Shown: positions 1 through 8,279 of the stretch, piece by piece | Layout: the number at the start of each line of letters is the position of its first letter | Numbering within the stretch: the first letter of the stretch is position 1 | Assembly (NCBI GenBank): GCA_013289685.1 | Contig: JABCZL010000003.1 | Coordinates: 248,001 to 312,000, forward strand | DNA from: Acidobacteriota bacterium | Lineage (GTDB): Bacteria > Acidobacteriota > Terriglobia > Terriglobales > Acidobacteriaceae | DNA: 64,000 nucleotides | Direction: 5' to 3' | The notes under the pieces: model-generated | Databases searched by the model: none | Seen by the model: only the letters and a program-made list of their open reading frames with translations | Told to the model about the DNA's origin: nothing | Made by a program: the position numbers and the translations under genes

Positions 1-320
1 GCCGCAATTTCGCGCCGCAAGATCACCGACCCGTCGTCGGACTCGTCCAATCCATTCGCCTCCAGAATCCCGGCCAGAGGCTTCTCCGCCGGACTTCCCC
101 TTGCACCCTCGGCCTCAAACACCGCGGACACCACGGCCCGCTCCGCTCCCGCGCGAATCACATCGCTTGAAGCCTTATCGCCCAGCAGCAAGGCCAGCGC
201 GTCGACAAGAATCGACTTCCCCGCCCCGGTTTCGCCCGTCAGCAGGTTCAAGCCCTGCCCGAATTCCACGGCCAGGTTGTCGATCACCGCATAGTTCTCG
301 AGCCGCATTTCAATCAGCAC
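1..320 (-). CDS. recN: DNA repair protein RecN, N-terminal part (runs off the window)
   Basis: Partial CDS. The reverse strand from a GTG at 318-320 reads MLIEMRLENYAVIDNLAVEF, then a Walker A loop (TGETGAGKS), the standard N-terminus of the SMC-like ATPase RecN. RecN acts in recombinational repair of double-strand breaks. About 106 codons are present; the rest lies left of the window. GTG is chosen because RecN proteins begin a few residues before the E-N-x-x-V-I-D strand; an in-frame ATG lies four codons downstream. It is divergent from the next gene, with about 170 bp between them. Confidence 0.9.
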   Translation of the reverse strand, partial: MLIEMRLENYAVIDNLAVEFGQGLNLLTGETGAGKSILVDALALLLGDKASSDVIRAGAERAVVSAVFEAEGARGSPAEKPLAGILEANGLDESDDGSVILRREIA

Positions 321-492
321 AGGTCAGTCCCGGAAAACCGAAGTTTTGCGCAGCATAGCATGAAAGACTGCTGCCGGTGGCCAGCAGCCAGTTGCCAGTG
401 TTCTGAGGCTCTACAGACGCCCGGCGTTACTATTGGGCAACCCACGCCCTGATTTGAAGCGAACCGCCCCTCACATCATCTAAAATAAGGCG

Positions 493-1608
493 ATGGCCAT
501 AGCCGGACCGTACACGGTCGAAACTCCTGTGCATGCGATTCCCGCTAGCATGCAGGCCGCAGTCTACCGGGGAGTCAACGACGTCCGCATGGAAATCGTG
601 CCCGTACCCAAAATCGGTCCGGGAGAGATGCTCGTCCGCGTACATTCCTGCGGCGTCTGCGGTACCGACCTCAAGAAGATTTCGACCGGTTCGCATTCCG
701 CCCCCCGCATCTTCGGGCACGAAACCTCCGGCGTAGTAGCCGCCGTCGGCGAAGACGTCCAAGCCTACCGTCCCGGCGACCGGGTCATGGTGTTCCACCA
801 CATTCCCTGCCGCCAGTGTTTTTATTGCCAGAGCAAGACCTTCGCTCAGTGCTCCACTTACAAGAAAGTCGGCTGCACCGCCGGATTCGAGGCTTCCGGC
901 GGCGGTTTCGCCGAGTACATCCGCGTCATGGACTGGATCGTGGAGCACGGCACGGTCCGCATCCCCGATGACGTCTCATTCGAACAGGCCTGCTTCGTCG
1001 AACCGGTCAATACCTGCATGAAAGGGATCGCGGCTTTGCGCCTCCAGCGGGGCGAAACCGTGCTGGCCATCGGGCAGGGCCCTATCGGCATCATATTGAG
1101 TGTATTGGCCAAACGGGCGGGGGCCACCTTAATTACTTCCGATTTGTATCCCGAGAGGCTTAGAATAGGATCAAGTTTCGGTCTTGAGCTTACAATTGAT
1201 GCATCGCGGGCAAATGTGGTGGAGCGCGTCCGCGAGTTAACCGAAGGGCGTGGCGCCGATGCGGTGATCCTTGCCGTGGGCGGTAACTCCCTGATTCGCA
1301 CCGCGATGGATGCGGCCCGTCCCGGTGGCCGGGTATTGCTGTTTGCGCAAACGCAGCACGGAGAGGCATTGATCGATCCTGCAGCCATCTGTGTCGATGA
1401 GAAAACTCTGGTGGGGTCTTATAGTGCGTCGGTCGACTTGCAGGATGAGTCGGTCCGCTTTGTCATGAACCGTGAGATGGATCTGGAACGGCTGGTCAGC
1501 CATCGCTTCCCGCTCCCCGAGAGCCCGCAAGCCCTGGATCTGGCCGCCCATCCACAGCCTTCGTCAATGAAGATCATGATTCAGCCCGGTAGTCTCTGGG
1601 CTCAGTAG
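493..1608 (+). CDS. Zinc-dependent MDR dehydrogenase (threonine/sorbitol dehydrogenase type)
   Basis: 371 aa medium-chain dehydrogenase. The catalytic zinc region shows CGVCGTD and GHE. The structural zinc lobe has the C-x2-C-x2-C-x7-C spacing (CRQCFYCQSKTFAQC). The Rossmann glycine motif is GQGPIG. The first residues before MQAAVY are not typical of the family, so ATG 550 is an alternative start. A second, similar dehydrogenase follows 165 bp downstream in the same direction, ahead of the squalene genes. The substrate cannot be told from sequence. Confidence 0.85.
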   Translation: MAIAGPYTVETPVHAIPASMQAAVYRGVNDVRMEIVPVPKIGPGEMLVRVHSCGVCGTDLKKISTGSHSAPRIFGHETSGVVAAVGEDVQAYRPGDRVMVFHHIPCRQCFYCQSKTFAQCSTYKKVGCTAGFEASGGGFAEYIRVMDWIVEHGTVRIPDDVSFEQACFVEPVNTCMKGIAALRLQRGETVLAIGQGPIGIILSVLAKRAGATLITSDLYPERLRIGSSFGLELTIDASRANVVERVRELTEGRGADAVILAVGGNSLIRTAMDAARPGGRVLLFAQTQHGEALIDPAAICVDEKTLVGSYSASVDLQDESVRFVMNREMDLERLVSHRFPLPESPQALDLAAHPQPSSMKIMIQPGSLWAQ

Positions 1609-1611
1609 TTT

Positions 1612-1750
1612 TGAAAGGGCGCGGCTTTAAGCCGCGCTGTGAAACGTCGCAGAATCAAGCGCGGCTTTAGCCGCGAGGTTCGTGGAAGGGCACGGCTTCA
1701 GTCGTGCCGTTAAGGAAGCAAATCCTCGGGGGGCTTTAGCCCCTGAGGGT
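1612..1750. repeat. Block of four short palindromes
   Basis: The space between the two dehydrogenases is filled with palindromes: GCGCGGCTTTAAGCCGCGC at 1619-1637, GCGGCTTTAGCCGC at 1661-1674, a GGCACGGCTTCAGTCGTGCC type at about 1687-1706, and GGGGCTTTAGCCCC near 1729-1744. The last two form one composite unit of about 65 bp (about 1685-1750), which recurs inside hpnE at about 6202-6268. They could form RNA hairpins between the two genes. Confidence 0.75.
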
Positions 1751-1773
1751 GAGCAACTGGAAGGAAGCCAGCA

Positions 1774-2823
1774 GTGAACGGAAAAATGACCGCTGCCGTC
1801 CTATACGGCAAAGAAGATCTCAAGATTGAAAAAGTACCCATCCCTCGCGTCGGCGACGGCGAGGTTTTGGTCAAAGTTCAAGTCGCTTTGACCTGCGGCA
1901 CCGATCTGAAGGTGTATCAGCGCGGCTACCACGCCCGCATGATTGTTCCCCCTGCCCTGTTCGGCCACGAACTGGCCGGCGTAATCGAGGAAGTCGGGGC
2001 CGGCGTCAACGGCTTCAAAAAAGGCATGCGCGTCGTAGCCCTGAACTCCGCGCCCTGCCAGATGTGCTTCTACTGTTCCAAACATCAGGAAAACCTCTGC
2101 GAAGACCTCCTTTTCAACAACGGCGCCTACGCAGAATACATTCGCGTCCCGAAACGCATAGTCGAAGCCAACATGCTCATCATCCCAACTGGCGTCAGCT
2201 TTGAAGACGCTGCCATGACTGAGCCCCTGGCCTGCGTTCTGCGCGGTTTGCATGAAACGGGAGTGGAAATCGGCGACACCGTCACCATTCTCGGCGGCGG
2301 CCCCATTGGATTAATGTTCGTCCAGGTAGCCCGCGCCATCGGCTGCAACGTGATTTCGGTCGTCAAGCGCGATGGGCAAGTCGAAGCCGCCAAACAAATG
2401 GGCGCACACGAGATTATCCAGACCACCAAGGTACCGAGTGTAGTCGATGCCGTCCGCGCTCTCTCTCCGCAGAAGCGAGGTTGCGACGTCGTCATCGAAG
2501 CCGTCGGCAAGCCCGAAGCGTGGGAGTGGGCGGTCGATATGGTCCGCAAAGGCGGCACCGTCAACTTCTTCGGCGGATGCGCCAGTGGAACGAAAGTGCA
2601 GCTCGAAACCAATCGCCTGCACTATTCCGAAATCACTCTCAAAGCCACGTTCCACCACACGCCGGAAACGGTTCGCCGGGCCTTTGGATTGATCGCGGCC
2701 AAGAAGATTCGGCCCACCGACTACATCACCGGGGAGGCGCCATTGTCCCGCCTACAGCAGGTTCTGCGTCACATGCTGAACCGCGGCGGCGACATCAAAA
2801 CCGCAATCATCCCCGGCCACTGA
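1774..2823 (+). CDS. Zinc-dependent MDR dehydrogenase, second copy
   Basis: 349 aa. Same family as the gene before it: CGTD, GHE, a C-x2-C-x2-C-x7-C structural zinc lobe (CQMCFYCSKHQENLC) and a GGGPIG nucleotide-binding loop. The start is GTG 1774, with GGAAGG about 8 bases upstream; ATG 1786 in frame (MTAAVLYGK) is equally possible. The two dehydrogenases are divergent in sequence and so probably have different substrates. Their position upstream of hpnC-hpnD-hpnE suggests, but does not show, a link to lipid metabolism. Confidence 0.85.
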   Translation: MNGKMTAAVLYGKEDLKIEKVPIPRVGDGEVLVKVQVALTCGTDLKVYQRGYHARMIVPPALFGHELAGVIEEVGAGVNGFKKGMRVVALNSAPCQMCFYCSKHQENLCEDLLFNNGAYAEYIRVPKRIVEANMLIIPTGVSFEDAAMTEPLACVLRGLHETGVEIGDTVTILGGGPIGLMFVQVARAIGCNVISVVKRDGQVEAAKQMGAHEIIQTTKVPSVVDAVRALSPQKRGCDVVIEAVGKPEAWEWAVDMVRKGGTVNFFGGCASGTKVQLETNRLHYSEITLKATFHHTPETVRRAFGLIAAKKIRPTDYITGEAPLSRLQQVLRHMLNRGGDIKTAIIPGH

Positions 2824-2860
2824 CCTACGCACAGGAACGCAAGGTGAAGACAAGAGTATT

Positions 2861-2922
2861 GTCATCCTGAGCGAAGTAACTGGTTCGCGAACGCGAACCA
2901 GTTACGCAGTCGAAGGACCCCT
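2861..2922. repeat. Palindromic repeat, GTCATCCTGAGCGAAG family, copy 1
   Basis: Starts GTCATCCTGAGCGAAG, ends CGCAGTCGAAGGACC, and has a perfect inner palindrome (GTAACTGGTTCGCGAA and its mirror). The same outer arms with a different inner palindrome occur at 47561-47623 and, reversed, at 47724-47786. It lies between the second dehydrogenase and hpnC. Confidence 0.8.
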
Positions 2923-3013
2923 GTACTGCCTGTGATGACACGAATGCGAGCAGGAGTTCTCACGACGCTCTTGAGCCGTTGAATAAGTTTCGTGAACGCG
3001 AGCGCTGAACGGA

Positions 3014-3976
3014 ATGACTCAAACTGCTATCCAAAGCCCGATCCATTCCACCCCTTCCGCCCTCGGATGGTCCCGCCTGCCCGCGGCCTACGCGATCCCG
3101 TCTACTCCGCCCCCGCTCGCCGAAGCCCGCGAATACTGCGCCCGCCTGGCCCGCACGCACTACGAAAATTTCTCCGTCGCCAGCTGGTTCCTTCCCCGCC
3201 GGCTGCGCCAGCATTTCTTCAACGTCTACGCCTACTGCCGCATCTCCGACGATCTCGGCGATGAAGTCGGCGACACTGCCGCCTCGCTCGAACTATTAGA
3301 TCAGTGGGAGCGCGAACTCGACGCCTGCTACAACGGCACTCCGAAACATCCGGTATTCGTAGCATTGGCCGAGACCGTCGGCCAATTCGACATTCCGAAA
3401 CACGAATTCTCTGATCTGCTCACCGCTTTCCGTCAGGATCAAACCGTCACACGCTTCGAAACTTTCAACGATGTCCTGGCGTATTGCCGCTACTCTGCGA
3501 ATCCCGTCGGCCACCTTGTCCTCTACCTTTGCGGATACCGCGATCCCGAGCGCCAACAACTCTCCGACTTCACCTGCACGGCCTTGCAACTCGCCAACTT
3601 CTGGCAAGACGTAACCACCGACTATGGCAAAGGCCGCATCTATCTCCCGCTCGAGGACCTGCGCCGCTTCAACGTCACCGAAGACGACATCGCTCGCAGC
3701 CGGAACACCCCACCCTTTTTCTCCATGATGAAATTCGAGGTAGAGCGCGCCCGCGACTGGTTTCGCCAGGGCCTGCCGCTGATTGGGAAAGTCGATCGCG
3801 AGCTGGCGATTGATCTCGATCTGTTCAGCCGCGGTGGACAGGAAATCCTGAACGCGATTGAGAAGCAACACTACGCCGTCCTCGGTAATCGTCCCGTCAT
3901 TTCGAAGCCCCGCAAACTCGCGCTAGTCGCGCGTGCGACGATGGGCAAACTCTTCGGCAGCGGAGCGAATCGATGA
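3014..3976 (+). CDS. hpnC: Squalene synthase-like protein HpnC (hydroxysqualene synthase)
   Basis: 320 aa trans-isoprenyl diphosphate synthase fold. First aspartate-rich motif DDLGDE at residues 79-84; second motif NFWQDVTTDYGKGRIYLP around residues 195-215. In the HpnCDE route, HpnD makes presqualene diphosphate from farnesyl diphosphate, HpnC converts it to hydroxysqualene and HpnE reduces that to squalene for hopanoids. The stop overlaps the hpnD start by ATGA (3973-3976), so the two are probably translationally coupled. Confidence 0.93.
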   Translation: MTQTAIQSPIHSTPSALGWSRLPAAYAIPSTPPPLAEAREYCARLARTHYENFSVASWFLPRRLRQHFFNVYAYCRISDDLGDEVGDTAASLELLDQWERELDACYNGTPKHPVFVALAETVGQFDIPKHEFSDLLTAFRQDQTVTRFETFNDVLAYCRYSANPVGHLVLYLCGYRDPERQQLSDFTCTALQLANFWQDVTTDYGKGRIYLPLEDLRRFNVTEDDIARSRNTPPFFSMMKFEVERARDWFRQGLPLIGKVDRELAIDLDLFSRGGQEILNAIEKQHYAVLGNRPVISKPRKLALVARATMGKLFGSGANR

Positions 3977-4917
3977 GCGCGGGCACACAGCAAGTCCCCA
4001 TACCCTGGACTCCCGCCCCGCCCCAGCTGGTCATGGCGTATTCGGTGTGCAAGGGCATTACGCGCACTGCGGCGAAGAATTTCTACTACGCCTTCCTGGT
4101 CCTGCCGCACCGCAAGCGTGAGGCCCTCTGCGCCGTCTACGCCTTCATGCGCCACTGCGACGACATCACCGACGACTCCACGCTCAGCCTGCCCGACCGC
4201 CGTCAGAAACTCGACGTCTGGCTCGACGCTCTCCACCGCGCCCAGCAGGGGCAGCCCACCGACGACGCTATCCTGCTCGCCCTGACCGACGCGCAGCGGC
4301 GGTTCTCCATTCCCGCCGGATTGCTCGACGAACTCGCCCTCGGCACCGCCATGGATGTGGAAGAGGCTGAAGCCTCCGCACCAACCACCAGCGTTCCGGG
4401 CCTGACCGTTCAGTACAAGACTTTCGAAGACCTGCGCCTCTACTGCTATCGCGTCGCCTCAGTCGTGGGCCTGGTCTGTATCCACGTCTTCGGATATCGC
4501 GATCCCGCTGCCGAGTCCCTGGCCGAGCGTTGTGGCCTGGCATTTCAGCTGACTAACATCATTCGCGACGTGAAGGAAGACGCCGCCATGGGGAGGATTT
4601 ATCTCCCGGAAGAGGACCTGGCGCGATTCAATCTGTCCGCCTCGGAACTGCTCGCGACGCCCGATCCGGCGCGCTTCCGCCCCTTGCTTGCGCTTGAAGC
4701 CGATCGCGCCCGCGAATTTTATGCGTCGGGCGAAGAACTGATTCCCTACATCTCCGAAGACAGCCAGCCAGCTCTGTGGGTGCTCATCACGATCTACCGC
4801 CGCCTGCTCGAAAAGATCGCGGAAAAACAATACGACGTCTTCACTGCCAAAGTCGCCCTGAGCACGTGGGAAAAGGTACGCATCCTGGGGAAAGGCTTCT
4901 TCAAGCGCCTGACCTAA
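3973..4917 (+). CDS. hpnD: Presqualene diphosphate synthase HpnD
   Basis: 314 aa paralogue of HpnC with aspartate motif DDITDD at residues 63-68 and second motif LTNIIRDVKEDAAMGRIYLP. The N-terminal SVCKGITRTAAKNFYYAF is the usual squalene/phytoene synthase substrate-binding helix. Overlaps hpnC by 4 bp. The next gene, hpnE, starts 184 bp downstream after a repeat-rich spacer, which is unusual for a block normally packed tightly. Confidence 0.93.
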   Translation: MSAGTQQVPIPWTPAPPQLVMAYSVCKGITRTAAKNFYYAFLVLPHRKREALCAVYAFMRHCDDITDDSTLSLPDRRQKLDVWLDALHRAQQGQPTDDAILLALTDAQRRFSIPAGLLDELALGTAMDVEEAEASAPTTSVPGLTVQYKTFEDLRLYCYRVASVVGLVCIHVFGYRDPAAESLAERCGLAFQLTNIIRDVKEDAAMGRIYLPEEDLARFNLSASELLATPDPARFRPLLALEADRAREFYASGEELIPYISEDSQPALWVLITIYRRLLEKIAEKQYDVFTAKVALSTWEKVRILGKGFFKRLT

Positions 4918-4929
4918 CGATCCCATGCA

Positions 4930-5080
4930 AAACTCCTGTCATTCCGACCGAAGCAAGCGAACCTTCCCCTCACTCTGTCATTCCGACCGAAGCGAGCGAA
5001 CGCGAGCGCAGTGGAGGAACCTGCTTTTTTGACGCAGGGTGCCCCATCCTGCTTTCGCGCTCTTTGCGAAAGCGGATGGA
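4930..5080. repeat. Repeat-rich spacer between hpnD and hpnE
   Basis: Two copies of GTCATTCCGACCGAAGC at about 4937 and 4977, then a hairpin unit at 5037-5079 (AGGGTGCCCCATCC, a GCTTTCGCG...TTTGCGAAAGC stem, GGATGGA). This is a member of the GGTGCCCC family also found at 5886-5933, 17087-17128, 22851-22889, 23057-23095, 23709-23743 and 26073-26110. Confidence 0.75.
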
Positions 5081-5101
5081 GATTTTGAATCCGAACTAAG
5101 A

Positions 5102-6661
5102 ATGCCCTCCACGCCACAACCCAAAGTAGCCGTCGCCGGAGGCGGCCTGGCCGGACTCGCCGCGGCCTGCGCCTTATCCGACGCCGGTTTCCGCGTGACG
5201 TTGTTCGAGAAGCGTCCGTTCCTCGGCGGCCGAGCCTCGTCCTGGGAACATCCCGGCACCGGTGAAGTCGTCGACAACTGCCAGCACGTGCTGTTTGGCG
5301 TGTGCACGAACCTGATGGAGTTCTACCACCGCATCGGCGTCGCCGATCAAATCCGCTGGTACGACCAGATGACGTTCATCGAACCCGGCGGCCGCACCTC
5401 GGTGATGAAATCTTCGCCCCTTCCGGCGCCACTGCACACCGCGCCCTCGTTCGTAAATTTTTCGTTCCTGAGTGCAGCCGACAAGTTCGCAATCGCGCGC
5501 GCTCTGGTCCCACTCACCTTGACTGAACAGCGCGACACCGGACAATCCTTTCAGCACTGGCTCGATCAGCACGGCCAAACCAAAGGCGCGGTCGAGCGCT
5601 TCTGGCGCCCCATCCTGATCAGCGCCCTCAGCGAGGAACTCGATCTGATTTCTATTTCCGCGGCCGCGCAGGTCGTCCGTGAGTCGATGAAGTCCCCCTC
5701 CGCCCGGCAGATGGGAGTACCCACCGTCCCGCTCACCGACCTCTACAACGCGGCCGGGGACTACATCCGCGCCCGTGGCGGAGTGCTGCACTTCCGTCAA
5801 CCAATCGAACGCTTCACAGCCCACGCATCGCGCATTCAGTTACAACTTCGGAACCAGGAAGAGAATCAGCAGAATCATTCAAAAGAGGGTGCCCCACCCT
5901 TGTCCCTGCGTAGTTTGCAGGGACAGGGTGGGGATTTTGACTTCCTGGTCCTCGCCCTCCCGTTCGACGCGCTCGATCGTGTTCTTCCCCAAGCCCCTGA
6001 GAGCGCTCCCATCCGTGAACAAATCACCCACTTCGAAACCGCCCCCATCACCGGCATTCATCTCTGGTTCGATCGTCAGATCTCCGATCTCGACCACGCC
6101 GTGCTGCTCGACCGCACCATCCAATGGATGTTCCATAAATCGCGTCTCCAACCGATGCGGACCGCAAGAGAAACACTGGAGGGGCCGGATGAGCACGCAC
6201 CGGAAGGGCACGACTTAAGTCGTGCCGTTAAGGATCAAAATATTGACCGGGCTTTAGCCCCTGCGGGCGGCAGCTACATCGAACTGGTCGTAAGCTCGTC
6301 GAAGACGCTGATCGACAAATCGAAATCCGAGATTGTCGATCTGGCCCTCGCCGAAGTCCGCGAGTTCTTCCCCGCAGCGCGCACCGCCAACCTCGTGAAG
6401 TCCACCGTGATTAAGGAACTCAATGCCACTTACTCGCCGCGCCCTGGGATCGACGCTCACCGTCCCACCGCGGCAACCGCTTGGCCACGCGTTTTTCTCG
6501 CCGGAGACTGGACCGCTACCGGATGGCCTGCGACCATGGAAGGCGCCGTCCGCAGCGGATACCTCGCCGCCGAAGCGCTAGCCCGTGCCGCAGGATTCAA
6601 AGACTCACGCTTTCTCTCCCCCGACCTGCCCGCCACCGGTTTTATGCGCCTGTTCGCATAG
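5102..6661 (+). CDS. hpnE: Hydroxysqualene dehydroxylase HpnE, with two repeat-derived insertions
   Basis: 519 aa FAD-dependent amine oxidase/phytoene desaturase-type protein. N-terminal dinucleotide motif VAVAGGGLAGLAAACALSDA, then the FLGGRASSW flavin loop, and the C-terminal FAD motif VFLAGDWTATGWPATMEGAV. Start ATG 5102 is preferred; an upstream in-frame ATG at 5039 lies inside the preceding repeat. The protein is longer than I would expect for the family. Two stretches look foreign: about residues 260-280 (DNA 5886-5933) and about 357-390 (DNA about 6170-6270). Both coincide with palindromic repeats seen elsewhere in the window, and the frame stays open. Function is probably kept because both nucleotide-binding ends are intact. 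Confidence 0.9.
   Translation: MPSTPQPKVAVAGGGLAGLAAACALSDAGFRVTLFEKRPFLGGRASSWEHPGTGEVVDNCQHVLFGVCTNLMEFYHRIGVADQIRWYDQMTFIEPGGRTSVMKSSPLPAPLHTAPSFVNFSFLSAADKFAIARALVPLTLTEQRDTGQSFQHWLDQHGQTKGAVERFWRPILISALSEELDLISISAAAQVVRESMKSPSARQMGVPTVPLTDLYNAAGDYIRARGGVLHFRQPIERFTAHASRIQLQLRNQEENQQNHSKEGAPPLSLRSLQGQGGDFDFLVLALPFDALDRVLPQAPESAPIREQITHFETAPITGIHLWFDRQISDLDHAVLLDRTIQWMFHKSRLQPMRTARETLEGPDEHAPEGHDLSRAVKDQNIDRALAPAGGSYIELVVSSSKTLIDKSKSEIVDLALAEVREFFPAARTANLVKSTVIKELNATYSPRPGIDAHRPTAATAWPRVFLAGDWTATGWPATMEGAVRSGYLAAEALARAAGFKDSRFLSPDLPATGFMRLFA
5886..5933. repeat. GGTGCCCC-family hairpin inside hpnE
   Basis: GGGTGCCCCACCC, a TGTCCCTGCG...GCAGGGACA stem and GGGTGGGG, in frame in hpnE. It encodes residues such as EGAPPLSLRSLQGQGGD, unlike the surrounding protein. 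Confidence 0.75.
6202..6268. repeat. Composite palindrome inside hpnE
   Basis: GGCACGACTTAAGTCGTGCC at 6207-6226, followed by CGTTAAGGAT and a GGGCTTTAGCCC palindrome near 6250-6262. Same order and spacing as at about 1685-1750 upstream. Translated in frame within hpnE as, for example, EGHDLSRAVKD. Confidence 0.75.
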
Positions 6662-6690
6662 CATGTTGTGGGGCTGGGTGGCCTGTGTGG

Positions 6691-6730
6691 GTCCGGGTCT
6701 TAGACCCGGACGGGCCGAGCAAAGCTCGGC
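6691..6730. repeat. Two palindromes after hpnE
   Basis: GTCCGGGTCTTAGACCCGGAC (6691-6711, perfect arms) and GGCCGAGCAAAGCTCGGC (6713-6730). They may act as transcript-end hairpins for the hpn genes, but no T-run follows. The rest of 6662-6860 shows no gene. Confidence 0.5.
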
Positions 6731-6860
6731 TGACTCACCTCGACAGCGAGCCATCTTGGGAAGACATCCCAGTTTGGTCGTAAAAGACATCCATGTCCCC
6801 AGCATGCCCCCTTAGCCTCAGGTAACTAAACTCCTCTCCTCCTAAGCCGATACAAATGGA

Positions 6861-8216
6861 ATGGACGGGCGTAACCTCGAGCCGAGATTCGTGATGTGGG
6901 CGGTGGCCGAAGTGGTCTGGGAAGACGACGGCAAACCGTCGCGGGTTCCAGGAACCCTCGAAGACACATCCCGGTCCGGGGCGTGCATCCGGGTCAAGAC
7001 CCCCATCACAGTCGGGTCCAGGCTCACAGTGAGGTGGCACCGGGAACAGTTTGCCGGGGTCGCCCAAAACTGCCGCAGCGACGGAAGAGAATTTCTGTTG
7101 GGCGTACTGCGAGAGGCGGCTCCGAGCACTCTTCCGGCCAGCCCTCCGCCCAAGCCAGATCATTCGCAGGAAGCCGCCCCGCCGGTCAAGGCCGCACCCG
7201 CAGATGTCGCGCCGAAAGAAATTGCTCCCCCGCCAGCGAAAAGCGCAAGTCCTCCCGCGCGGCAGCCAGCCAAGCCGAACACATCCGCCTCCCCGCCCGC
7301 ACCGGTTCGAGCCGTAACCGCTGCGAGTGCTCGCACGGCGACGAAGATCGACCGCAAGAACGATTCCCGGTCATCCACTGATCGACCCACCAATCATCGA
7401 CCCACCAATGATCGACCCACCAATGATCGACCCACCAATCGACCCGTCGATCCGGTTGCACGCGTTCCATCTCAAAATGAAGGTTCGTCCGCCCGTCAAG
7501 AAAGGAAAGTTATGCAACCGAAACGGTTCTTTCCCAAGTTCTGGCGACGCCAGCAGGACGGCACCGACGCGCCCGAAAAAGCTGCACGAACGGAGGCTCC
7601 AGTGAACAAATCGCAAACTAGTCCCGCAGAAGGCCTAACCGGCCCCCATAACGATCTGCTCTCCTATGAAGACATTTATCACGCAGCTGGAATCCTGAGC
7701 GCGCGCTCCGGATACGGCGTTCACAAAGTTGTCGACATGCTCAACAGCGACCGCATCCGCGATTTGTCGAACGACGTCAAGCGCGCCTCAGTGCTCATGG
7801 CTCTCGACGCCGCCGGCACGTCGGCGGACGATCTGCTCCAGGACGCGACGCGCCGTCAGCAAGCGCTCAATTCCTATGAGGCTGGCCAGCAGCAACAACT
7901 GGAGGAGTTCGAAGCCCGCAAGGCGCAGGAAAACGTTAAGATCCAGGCGGAACTGGACAAGGTCACGGCGCACTACGCCGAGCGCATCCAGCAAAACCAG
8001 GATCAGGCGGCGCGGGAGAAAGAAACGCTGCGCAGTTGGCAGATGGCCAAGCAGTATGAAAGCCAGCGGATTGCCGAAGTGATCGAACTCTGCTCCAAGC
8101 GTCCCGCTACCCAGCCCGCGAGTGATTCACAACCTGTTGCGGCAAGCGATTCTGCCGGACCCGCGGTGAACACTACGCGGCCGAACTTGGTTGCCAAGGC
8201 CTCTGCAGGACACTAA
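6861..8216 (+). CDS. PilZ-domain protein with Pro/Ala linker and coiled-coil C-terminus
   Basis: 451 aa in three parts. Residues 1-95 look like a PilZ fold, with an arginine-containing start (RNLEPRF) and the D-x-S-x-x-G motif (LEDTSRSGACI); PilZ domains often bind cyclic di-GMP. Residues about 95-235 are low-complexity Pro/Ala/Lys, including four 15-bp repeats at 7380-7439 giving RPTN units. Residues about 250-410 are charged and predicted by eye to form a long Gln/Glu/Arg coiled coil (AGQQQQLEEFEARKAQEN). No catalytic domain is seen. It could link c-di-GMP to a structural partner; that is inference. Confidence 0.75.
   Translation: MDGRNLEPRFVMWAVAEVVWEDDGKPSRVPGTLEDTSRSGACIRVKTPITVGSRLTVRWHREQFAGVAQNCRSDGREFLLGVLREAAPSTLPASPPPKPDHSQEAAPPVKAAPADVAPKEIAPPPAKSASPPARQPAKPNTSASPPAPVRAVTAASARTATKIDRKNDSRSSTDRPTNHRPTNDRPTNDRPTNRPVDPVARVPSQNEGSSARQERKVMQPKRFFPKFWRRQQDGTDAPEKAARTEAPVNKSQTSPAEGLTGPHNDLLSYEDIYHAAGILSARSGYGVHKVVDMLNSDRIRDLSNDVKRASVLMALDAAGTSADDLLQDATRRQQALNSYEAGQQQQLEEFEARKAQENVKIQAELDKVTAHYAERIQQNQDQAAREKETLRSWQMAKQYESQRIAEVIELCSKRPATQPASDSQPVAASDSAGPAVNTTRPNLVAKASAGH
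7380..7439 (+). repeat. Four tandem 15-bp repeats in the PilZ gene
   Basis: The unit GATCGACCCACCAAT is repeated four times (second copy begins C), in frame, encoding repeated RPTN(D/H). Because 15 is a multiple of 3, gain or loss of copies would keep the frame. Confidence 0.9.
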
Positions 8217-8279
8217 GGTCCATTGGACTCGAACGATGGTGGTCAACGCCCTTCCCGAATCTAGTTGGCGAGACCGCCA

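Noticed and set aside
5039-5101. Upstream ATG 5039 as the start of hpnE
   Set aside because: The added residues are encoded by a palindromic repeat; ATG 5102 directly precedes the FAD-binding motif.
7380-7439. Tandem 15-bp units as a CRISPR array
   Set aside because: Units are contiguous without spacers and translate in frame as RPTN repeats.
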